Part shown: positions 1 to 5,177 of the stretch, in pieces
Numbering within the stretch: the stretch's first letter is position 1
How the letters are laid out: the number at the start of each line of letters is the position of its first letter
Source: Lactobacillus sp.
Lineage (GTDB): Bacteria > Bacillota > Bacilli > Lactobacillales > Lactobacillaceae
NCBI GenBank assembly: GCA_003482405.1
Contig: DMZB01000216.1
Span: 1-6,304, forward strand
Direction: 5' to 3'
Length of the DNA: 6,304 bases
Notes under the pieces: generated by a model
Told to the model about the DNA's origin: nothing
Seen by the model: only the letters and a program-made list of their open reading frames with translations
The model's database searches: none
Translations under genes and position numbers: made by a program

Positions 1-1154
1 GTGCCTATACATATGTTTACACCGTTTTTGGCGAGTTGATTGCCTGGGTGTTAGGCTGGTCGCTAGTTTCGGAGTACATGTTTTCCGTTTCTTCAGTGGC
101 GACGAGTTGGTCGGCCTATTTTCAAAACATTCTTGCCGGGTTTGGCTGGCGGTTACCGGTCTTTTTGCGAGCTGCGCCGGGAACAGCGAGTGTACCAGGC
201 GGGCGTTTTGACCTCATTGCCTTTTTGATTGTGATGATTATTTCCGTTTTGTTGCTCGGCGGGGTTCATGAATCAGCACGCGTCAATACGGCCATGGTCG
301 TCCTAAAGATTGCCGTTATTTTGTTATTTATTGGCGTTGCCATCTTTTACGTCAAGCCTGCAAACTACCATCCGTTTATGCCGTTTGGTGTTGGTGGGGT
401 GTTTAAAGGTGCTGCGTTGGCTTTTTACGCTTATGTCGGGTTTGATGCAGTGTCGTCAGCGGCCGAAGAAGTTAAGCGGCCACAGCGTGACATGCCAATT
501 GGAATCAGCATGTCGTTAGTGATCGCGTCGATTTTATACATTACGCTGGCTACTGTATTGGTCGGCATTGTCAAATACACGAAGTTGAACGTGGCCGATC
601 CCGTCGCATTCGCGTTGCAGTATCTGCATTTAACAAATCTGTCAGGGATTATTTCGTTAGGCGCAATCGTGGGAATGACCACGGTGCTACTGGTTATGTC
701 ATATGGCGGCACGCGGTTGATTTTCGCGATTTCACGAGATGGATTATTGTCAAACCGATTGCACAAGTTGAGTCCTAAGACTCATGTACCGGTTTCAAAC
801 ACGATTCTATTTGGACTATTTGCGGCGATCTTTGCTGCATTTATTCCGATCAGCTTGGTTTCTGAACTCGTGAACATTGGCACGCTGTTTGCTTTTGCCC
901 TTGTATCACTAGGCGTCGTCTTTTTACGCCGTAATCCAGCATTTGCCCATGCTAAAGCTGCCTTTCATGTTCCGTTGTATCCCTACCTGCCGATTCTCTC
1001 GTTTATTTTATGTGTCGGACTAATGCTCATGTTGCAGGTGTTCACGTGGGTCGCGTTTGTCATCTGGCAAGCCGTGGGATTATCGATTTACGCGATGTAT
1101 GGTTACCGGCATAGTCATGCGCGACGAAATCTTGAACAAAATTACCGAGACTGA
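1..1154 (+). CDS. APC-family amino acid permease, 5' end missing (partial)
   Basis: This is a membrane transporter of the amino acid/polyamine/organocation superfamily, probably a cationic-amino-acid-transporter-like permease importing an amino acid by cation symport or exchange. The frame is open from base 3 with no start codon in view, so the gene begins upstream; 383 residues are visible against roughly 460 in the family, so about 70-80 residues (the first helices) are lost. The first visible residues, AYTYVYTVFGEL, resemble the helix-3 start of such permeases. The helix-6 region contains FYAYVGFDAVSSAAEEV followed by KRPQRDMP (visible residues about 141-165), a strong family signature, and SRDGLL lies at about 244-249 in the loop before a later helix. 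Hydrophobic segments continue to the C-terminus, which ends in a short basic, polar tail. The substrate cannot be told from sequence. An internal TTG at position 36 is not a credible start because homology extends upstream of it. It is followed by its own terminator and is convergent with the dehydrogenase gene. Confidence 0.9.
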   Translation, partial: AYTYVYTVFGELIAWVLGWSLVSEYMFSVSSVATSWSAYFQNILAGFGWRLPVFLRAAPGTASVPGGRFDLIAFLIVMIISVLLLGGVHESARVNTAMVVLKIAVILLFIGVAIFYVKPANYHPFMPFGVGGVFKGAALAFYAYVGFDAVSSAAEEVKRPQRDMPIGISMSLVIASILYITLATVLVGIVKYTKLNVADPVAFALQYLHLTNLSGIISLGAIVGMTTVLLVMSYGGTRLIFAISRDGLLSNRLHKLSPKTHVPVSNTILFGLFAAIFAAFIPISLVSELVNIGTLFAFALVSLGVVFLRRNPAFAHAKAAFHVPLYPYLPILSFILCVGLMLMLQVFTWVAFVIWQAVGLSIYAMYGYRHSHARRNLEQNYRD

Positions 1155-1158
1155 GGTT

Positions 1159-1213
1159 AACAAAGACCGCTTCGTTTCCGAAATTTGGAAATGAGGCGGC
1201 CTTTGTTATTTTT
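1159..1213 (+). terminator. Strong intrinsic terminator after the permease gene
   Basis: The arms are 1159-1179 and 1187-1207, 21 nt each, with one mismatch and two G·U pairs, enclosing the 7-nt loop GAAATTT. The hairpin is followed by ATTTTTAG, a run of five T. It begins four bases after the permease stop codon. The opposite strand has only a weak T-rich end (CTTTGTTAACC), so it may also stop the convergent dehydrogenase transcript, but less efficiently. Confidence 0.92.
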
Positions 1214-1272
1214 AGCGCAAATCGATCTGACATTTTTCTCTATAAATCAATGAGAAAGTCGTCAATTAAAGA

Positions 1273-2226
1273 TTAGTAACCCGCAGATAGATTAACCTGG
1301 TTACGGCTGACTTCACCACTGGCGACAAACGTCTTCAAATTATCATACAGAATTGGGAATAGTCGTTGGTCTAGATGATCCACGACACCAGAGACGTGTT
1401 GTGTCAACAAAATATGATCGTTAGTCCATAATGGGGATGTTTCTGGTAGTGGTTCAGGATCAACGACATCTAACGCGGCGTATTTGAGATGATCTGAATC
1501 TAGGGCGTTGATTAATGCATCATTAATAACCGCGTTGCCACGACCAACGTTAATGAACAATAATTTGTGATCGAGCTGATCAAAAAAGGTTTTATTAAAG
1601 AACCCCTTCGTTGCTGGTGTGCCTGGCATCACATTGATAATAATGTCGGCCGCTGCCAAGCCTTTTTGATAGTTGTCAATGGCATAGGTTTCGTCAAAGT
1701 TAGCTGCCGGATGGCCGGTTCGGTTAACCCCGGCGACATGAACGTTCATCGTGTGGAGCAAACGAGCAGTTTCTGTGGCGATATGACCGGTGCTAAAGAT
1801 AATTACCGAGGTTTCGTCGGCAACCAGCAAGTCGTCAGCGGATTGTTCCCAGAAACGTTGAGGGCGACGTTGTTCTGCTGTCCAAATGCCGCGAGTGAAA
1901 TGGAAAATGTAACCCAGAATGGATTGAGCGATTGCCGGACCATGGATGCCACTGGCGTTAGTCACGACAATTTGTTGTTTGGCAATCTGGGCGAGCGGCA
2001 GGTAATCAACACCAGCTGAAAAGGTTTGAATCCATTTTAGCTGACTGTGCGGTGCATTTAACACGCTGGGACCGACCTCGGGGTGCCAGCCGTAGATGAT
2101 GCTAATATCAGCCGGATTGACCTGTTTGCGGGCCAAATCGTCCGGTGTGACAACATTGATCCCTAATGCCTTGACTTGCGTGCGTTGCTGCTCTGAAAGC
2201 TGCATTATTGCGAGTAATTGTTCCAT
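1273..2226 (-). CDS. D-2-hydroxyacid dehydrogenase family protein (NAD(P)-dependent)
   Basis: A 317-residue cytoplasmic protein of the D-isomer-specific 2-hydroxyacid dehydrogenase family, which interconverts 2-keto acids and D-2-hydroxy acids with NAD(P)H. The substrate-binding part shows KWIQTFSAGVD (residues 64-74). The expected catalytic triad is present: Arg229 in INVGRG, Glu258 in DVVDPEPLP and His277 in LLTQHVSG. Length is normal for the family. The dinucleotide-binding glycine motif is unusual: residues 145-150 read STGHIA where relatives have GxGxxG, so only the central glycine remains. Asn168-Arg169 follow the second strand where NAD-specific enzymes carry an acidic residue, which hints at NADP(H). 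The ATG start is supported by AGGAAGG (2240 down to 2234) seven bases upstream. It stands alone, convergent to the permease and divergent from the cyd operon. It may be labelled phosphoglycerate dehydrogenase in databases, but nothing here supports that substrate. Confidence 0.88.
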   Translation of the reverse strand: MEQLLAIMQLSEQQRTQVKALGINVVTPDDLARKQVNPADISIIYGWHPEVGPSVLNAPHSQLKWIQTFSAGVDYLPLAQIAKQQIVVTNASGIHGPAIAQSILGYIFHFTRGIWTAEQRRPQRFWEQSADDLLVADETSVIIFSTGHIATETARLLHTMNVHVAGVNRTGHPAANFDETYAIDNYQKGLAAADIIINVMPGTPATKGFFNKTFFDQLDHKLLFINVGRGNAVINDALINALDSDHLKYAALDVVDPEPLPETSPLWTNDHILLTQHVSGVVDHLDQRLFPILYDNLKTFVASGEVSRNQVNLSAGY

Positions 2227-2269
2227 GACAAGACCTTCCTTTTTGAGTAATGATGGTGAATTTATACAT

Positions 2270-2323
2270 TAGCCACAGTCTACAACTGTGACCCGACTTT
2301 GTGCCGTAAACTGCGGCTACAAA
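2270..2323. repeat. Overlapping inverted repeats in the dehydrogenase leader
   Basis: Three pairings share strands. CACAGT (2274-2279) matches ACTGTG (2285-2290) perfectly. TTTGTGCCG (2298-2306) matches CGGCTACAAA (2314-2323) with one bulged A. The outer arms TAGCCACAGT (2270-2279) and ACTGCGGCTA (2310-2319) match at nine of ten positions and exclude both of the others. If the dehydrogenase is transcribed from near 2331, all lie in its untranslated leader. No T-run follows any of them, so a terminator is not supported; they could equally be protein-binding sites. Confidence 0.5.
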
Positions 2324-2337
2324 TACGATACAAACAC

Positions 2338-2343
2338 ATTATA
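2338..2343 (-). promoter_or_regulatory. Possible -10 element for the dehydrogenase gene
   Basis: The minus strand reads a perfect TATAAT here, about 110 bp before the dehydrogenase start. At 17 bp upstream the hexamer is AACTCT, a poor -35, so the promoter would need an activator or is misplaced. Another candidate, TATAAA at 2266 down to 2261, also has no good -35. Confidence 0.3.
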
Positions 2344-2379
2344 ACGTGGACGAACACAAAAGAGTTGCTGAACCCGCTG

Positions 2380-2409
2380 GTTAAGTAACTTAACAGTACG
2401 GTTACTTAA
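2380..2409. promoter_or_regulatory. Palindromic operator candidate (GTTAAGT-A-ACTTAAC plus a third half-site)
   Basis: Positions 2380-2394 form a perfect palindrome around a central A. The 9-bp arm TTAAGTAAC (2381-2389) also has a perfect inverted copy, GTTACTTAA, at 2401-2409, so three TTAAGT half-sites lie within 30 bp. The cluster sits about 45 bp upstream of the cyd -35 and upstream of the possible dehydrogenase promoter, a position suited to a dimeric regulator acting on either gene. The regulator is not identified. Confidence 0.55.
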
Positions 2410-2454
2410 ATGCTGAAAATTGAATGTGAAAATGGCAAATAAACAACCTTTAAT

Positions 2455-2483
2455 TTGAAAACTCATTTATCAGTCGATATAAT
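2455..2483 (+). promoter_or_regulatory. Main promoter of the cyd operon
   Basis: TTGAAA (2455-2460) and a perfect TATAAT (2478-2483) are separated by the optimal 17 bp, a near-consensus housekeeping-sigma promoter. Transcription would begin at about 2489-2491, leaving a leader of about 170 nt before cydA. Confidence 0.8.
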
Positions 2484-2490
2484 TTTAATT

Positions 2491-2504
2491 GGAGAGCGGT
2501 TTCA
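2491..2504 (+). promoter_or_regulatory. Candidate cre (CcpA) site at the cyd transcription start
   Basis: GGAGAGCGGTTTCA fits the cre consensus TGWAANCGNTNWCA except at positions 1 and 4, with the core CG and the TNWCA end intact. It coincides with the predicted transcription start, where CcpA binding would repress. Fermentable-sugar control of cyd operons is known in some Firmicutes; here it is inferred from an imperfect motif. Confidence 0.4.
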
Positions 2505-2546
2505 TTCGGTTGGATGTTTACATATTCGGTTGACCACAATCGAATG
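2503..2546 (+). repeat. Repeated strand with one shared complement in the cyd leader
   Basis: ATTCGGTTG occurs at 2504-2512 and at 2524-2532, exactly 20 bp apart. A single complement, CAATCGAATG, lies at 2537-2546. The second copy can form a 9-bp hairpin with loop ACCA (one G·U pair). The first copy can instead form a 10-bp stem (2503-2512 with 2537-2546, one G·U) with a 24-nt loop. The two structures exclude each other. On DNA, the same repeats could be a direct-repeat regulator site. Confidence 0.5.
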
Positions 2547-2560
2547 AGCCACAGCATAAT
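2530..2560 (+). promoter_or_regulatory. Possible second cyd promoter
   Basis: TTGACC (2530-2535) and CATAAT (2555-2560) each match five of six consensus bases, but the 19-bp spacing is long. It would start near 2567 and place the direct repeats over its -35. Much weaker than the promoter at 2455-2483. Confidence 0.2.
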
Positions 2561-2575
2561 AACCTTTATTGGATT

Positions 2576-2613
2576 GCCGGTTAGTCCGCTGGCGGTCTGG
2601 ACTGAGTTATTTT
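2576..2613 (+). promoter_or_regulatory. Attenuator-like hairpins in the cyd leader
   Basis: TTAGTCC (2581-2587) pairs with GGACTGA (2599-2605), seven pairs including one G·U, and is followed directly by GTTATTTT. A competing stem, GCCGG (2576-2580) with CTGGC (2589-2593), would hold TTAGTCC in its loop. The hairpin is short and the T tract is interrupted, so termination is only a possibility. Confidence 0.3.
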
Positions 2614-2647
2614 GTGAAATTACTCGCAATTATTCTTTATCACAAAA
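2610..2647 (+). repeat. 8-bp inverted repeat abutting the cydA ribosome binding site
   Basis: TTTTGTGA (2610-2617) and TCACAAAA (2640-2647) are perfect inverted copies separated by 22 bp. The right arm ends immediately before GGGG of the cydA Shine-Dalgarno site. It could be an AT-rich operator or a weak RNA stem close to the ribosome site. Confidence 0.5.
2612..2629 (+). promoter_or_regulatory. Candidate Rex operator upstream of cydA
   Basis: TTGTGAAATTACTCGCAA matches 12 of the 14 fixed positions of the Rex palindrome TTGTGAANNNNTTCACAA; the left half is perfect and the right half has two changes. Rex is the NADH/NAD+-sensing repressor that controls cytochrome bd genes in several Gram-positive bacteria. 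The site ends 31 bp before the cydA start and lies well downstream of the main promoter, so repression would be by roadblock or through a closer promoter. Confidence 0.5.
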
Positions 2648-2651
2648 GGGG
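2647..2651 (+). promoter_or_regulatory. Ribosome binding site that fixes the cydA start
   Basis: AGGGG, preceded by AAA, lies nine bases before the ATG at 2661. The longer in-frame ATG at 2514 has only GGTTGG near it, which is a poor site, and the protein from 2661 begins like known CydA proteins. Confidence 0.8.
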
Positions 2652-2660
2652 CGACGTGCG

Positions 2661-4139
2661 ATGTCACTATTAGGGCTTAGCATTCTTTCATTAGCGCGTT
2701 TCCAATTTGCAATGACAACTGTGTTCCACTTTTTCTTTGTGCCGTTTTCAATTGGCCTGGGATTAGTGGTTGCCATCATGGAAACGAACTATGTCATTCA
2801 AAAGAAGGATATTTATAAGAAGATGACCCAATTTTGGGGCAAAATTTTCCTACTATCCTTCGCAGTAGGGGTTGTCACCGGGATCATCCAGGAATTTCAA
2901 TTTGGGATGAACTGGTCGCAATATTCACGTTTTATGGGCGATATCTTTGGCGCGCCTTTGGCCATTGAAGCACTGGCGGCATTCTTCCTGGAATCAACGT
3001 TCATTGGACTGTGGATGTTTACCTGGGATCGATTTAAGCCAGTTTGGCACTGTGTCTTTATTTGGCTGACATCAATTGGTTCGATGTTGTCAGCCGTTTG
3101 GATTTTAGCCGCTAACTCATTTATGCAGGACCCTGTGGGCTTTGCATTGAAGACGGTTAACGGGAATACTAAAGCAGTGATGGTTAGCTTTGCTGATGTC
3201 ATTAAGAATCCTCAGCTATGGCTAGAACTGCCTCACGTGCTGTTTGGTGCATTTTTAACGGCTGCCTTTGTCATTGCGGGTTCATCTGCTTGGCGGCTGT
3301 TAAAGGGCAAAAATGTCGACTTCTGGCGCAAGAGCATTAAGGTTAGTTTAATTGTCGGCTTGGTGGCGGCCATCGGTGTAACTGCCGTTGGTGACCAGCA
3401 AACACAATACATTATCAAAAACCAACCCATGAAGTTTGCGGCCACAGAAGGGTTGTACAAGACTACTGGTGACCATGCTTCTTGGGCCATCATCGAAGGT
3501 ATGGACAACAAGGACCACAAAGTTACGTGGAGCATTGAGATTCCTTATGTGTTGAGTATGCTGTCGTACCACAAACCAAGTGGTGCAGTTACCGGGGCTA
3601 ATCCGCTGAATAAGCAGTTACATCAACAGTATGACAAGAAGTTTGGTAAGGATGTTAATTACTTTGTTCCAATGCACACATTATTCTACAGCTTTAGAAT
3701 TATGGCGGTTTCAGCCGGGGTCTTTGCATTGCTAGCCATTCTCGGATTGTACTGGAACCGCAAAAAGTCCGATCAAATTGTGCGGTACCGTTGGTTCTTG
3801 TATATTCTCGGTTTAGCCCTATGGCTACCATTCATTGCGAACACGGCTGGCTGGTTTGTGACTGAACTTGGCCGTTATCCGTGGGTCGTTTATGGCCTGT
3901 TGACGATTGCAGATGCGGTTTCGCCACATGTTACCGTCGCTTCGTTGCTCTTCAGTAACATTGTTTACTTCTTGCTTTTTGCCGGCATGGGCGCGGTCAT
4001 GATCGTTTTGAGCCATCGTGTGCTGGTCGCTGGACCAGATGCTGATCTGCAAAGCGGTTATGGCGTCAATGACGACCAGGATAGCAAAGACGATGAGAGC
4101 GTCGATCCATATGCAAAGGGGGCCTTCAACCATGAGTAG
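2661..4139 (+). CDS. cydA: Cytochrome bd ubiquinol/menaquinol oxidase subunit I (CydA)
   Basis: This is the heme-bearing, quinol-oxidising subunit of the membrane terminal oxidase that reduces oxygen to water. The 492-residue protein has about nine membrane helices and every residue expected from E. coli CydA by position: His23 (heme b595 ligand, in FHFFFVPF), Glu103 and Glu111 of the proton path (AIEALAAFFLES), His192 and Met348 (heme b558 ligands, the latter in SFRIM after Arg346), and Lys258 and Glu263 of the Q-loop (KFAATE). GRYPW follows at 404-408. The Q-loop is of the short Firmicutes type, lacking the long insertion of E. coli. The C-terminal tail (about 458-492) is strongly acidic and polar. 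The start at 2661 is chosen from the ribosome site and homology. It is first in the operon and overlaps cydB by 8 bp. Confidence 0.97.
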   Translation: MSLLGLSILSLARFQFAMTTVFHFFFVPFSIGLGLVVAIMETNYVIQKKDIYKKMTQFWGKIFLLSFAVGVVTGIIQEFQFGMNWSQYSRFMGDIFGAPLAIEALAAFFLESTFIGLWMFTWDRFKPVWHCVFIWLTSIGSMLSAVWILAANSFMQDPVGFALKTVNGNTKAVMVSFADVIKNPQLWLELPHVLFGAFLTAAFVIAGSSAWRLLKGKNVDFWRKSIKVSLIVGLVAAIGVTAVGDQQTQYIIKNQPMKFAATEGLYKTTGDHASWAIIEGMDNKDHKVTWSIEIPYVLSMLSYHKPSGAVTGANPLNKQLHQQYDKKFGKDVNYFVPMHTLFYSFRIMAVSAGVFALLAILGLYWNRKKSDQIVRYRWFLYILGLALWLPFIANTAGWFVTELGRYPWVVYGLLTIADAVSPHVTVASLLFSNIVYFLLFAGMGAVMIVLSHRVLVAGPDADLQSGYGVNDDQDSKDDESVDPYAKGAFNHE

Positions 4140-5130
4140 CTTACAATTCATTTGGTTTTTACTCATTGGCTTGCTGTTTGCCATCTTCTTCTTCCTTGAA
4201 GGTTTTGACTTCGGGGTCGGGATGTCTATGAATACGTTGGCCGATAATGACCGGCAACGCGATGCACTGGTGCGTACAATTGGACCACACTGGGATGGTA
4301 ATGAAGTTTACTTGTTGACCGCTGGTGGTGCAATGTTTGCTTCGTTTGGTTCGTGGTATGCGTCACTATTTTCAGGCTTTTACGTGATGTTTCTACTGGT
4401 CTTAGTTGCATTGATCATGCGTGGTGTCTCATTTGAATTTCGCAAGGACATGCGCACTAACTTCTGGCGTCGTTTCTGGGAATGGTCATTAACGATTTCA
4501 TCATTAGCTGCACCGTTTCTACTCGGAATGATTTTCACTGCAATGGTCAAGGGGATGCCAATTGATAAGCAAGGTGACATCATTGGTCACTTTACCGATT
4601 ACGTAAACTGGTTCTCCATTGTTGGTGGGGTTGCTGTTGCATTACTTTGCTACCTGCACGGGCTCAACTTTATTCGTTTGAAAACGGATGGTTCATTACG
4701 CGAAAAAGCACGGACATGGGCCAAATTCCTGTATCCAGTGCTATTTGCCGGCGAAGTGGTCTTTGCCATTCTCGTTTACGTTTACACCGATTTCTTCAGC
4801 AAGAAGCCAATTTCCACGTTATTGATTCTAGCGGCAATTGTTTTACTGAGTGTCATCGCGTATGTGGCGACCCTAAAGGACTGGGAAGTCACCTCGTTTG
4901 TTAGCGGCGGTTTAACGTTACCGGCTGTGGTTATGCTGTTGTTTGTCGGAATGTTTCCACGGGTTATGGTGGCAAATAACGCGGCCAACAGCATTCTGAT
5001 CAAGAACGCGTCGAGCTCAGCCTATACGCTGAACTTAATGACATGGATTGCTTTAGGAATTTTGCCGTTTGTTTTGGCCTATCAAATTTGGAGCTACTGG
5101 GTCTTTTATAAACGTATCAAAGTAAATTAA
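4132..5130 (+). CDS. cydB: Cytochrome bd oxidase subunit II (CydB)
   Basis: The second integral membrane subunit of cytochrome bd oxidase, 332 residues, which pairs with CydA and is needed to assemble and stabilise the heme centres. Family signatures are clear: FLEGFDFGVGM near the N-terminus (Asp26), GPHWDGNEV (residues 51-59, including Trp54 and Asp55), LLTAGGAMFA just after it, and SGFYVMFLLVL in the following helix. About eight to nine hydrophobic helices span the protein. Its ATG overlaps the last 8 bases of cydA (ATGAGTAG), and AAAGGGGG (4115-4122) inside cydA lies nine bases upstream, so translation is probably coupled for equal amounts of the two subunits. An upstream in-frame ATG at 4018 is inside the cydA coding frame and lacks homology. 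The 47-bp gap after it has no room for a CydX/CydS-type small subunit gene. Confidence 0.97.
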   Translation: MSSLQFIWFLLIGLLFAIFFFLEGFDFGVGMSMNTLADNDRQRDALVRTIGPHWDGNEVYLLTAGGAMFASFGSWYASLFSGFYVMFLLVLVALIMRGVSFEFRKDMRTNFWRRFWEWSLTISSLAAPFLLGMIFTAMVKGMPIDKQGDIIGHFTDYVNWFSIVGGVAVALLCYLHGLNFIRLKTDGSLREKARTWAKFLYPVLFAGEVVFAILVYVYTDFFSKKPISTLLILAAIVLLSVIAYVATLKDWEVTSFVSGGLTLPAVVMLLFVGMFPRVMVANNAANSILIKNASSSAYTLNLMTWIALGILPFVLAYQIWSYWVFYKRIKVN

Positions 5131-5177
5131 ATTTAAACTGACTGAGATGTTGGGGAAAGTAAGGAGTGGAGAATTGT

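Larger units (their letters stand above)
2227..2660. other. Divergent 434-bp intergenic control region between dehydrogenase and cyd operon
   Basis: No separate gene is supported here. From left to right it holds the dehydrogenase ribosome binding site, overlapping inverted repeats (2270-2323), a possible -10 for the dehydrogenase (2338-2343), a 15-bp palindrome with a third half-site (2380-2409), the main cyd promoter (2455-2483) and a leader of about 170 nt with several repeats. The frame of cydA is open back to an ATG at 2514, but those 49 extra codons have no match to known CydA N-termini and are treated as leader. Confidence 0.75.

Noticed and set aside
1229..1263. Hairpin as a terminator for the dehydrogenase gene (GAC..TTTTCTC / GAGAAAG..GTC)
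   Set aside because: It has two internal mismatches, an 11-nt loop and no T-run on the minus strand, so it is too weak to call; the permease terminator may serve both genes.
1567..2019. 150-codon plus-strand open frame inside the dehydrogenase gene
   Set aside because: It is antisense to a well-supported gene, has no ribosome site and its translation looks like no known protein.
2419..2446. TTGAATGTGAAAATGGCAAATAA as a second Rex site
   Set aside because: Only the GTGAA part fits; the right half does not match TTCACAA.
3233..3572. Minus-strand open frames within cydA
   Set aside because: They are shadows of the cydA coding frame with no start signals or recognisable domains.
4018..4131. 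Longer cydB start at 4018
   Set aside because: These codons overlap the end of cydA in another frame and lack CydB homology; the ATG at 4132 has a strong ribosome site and typical CydB N-terminus.
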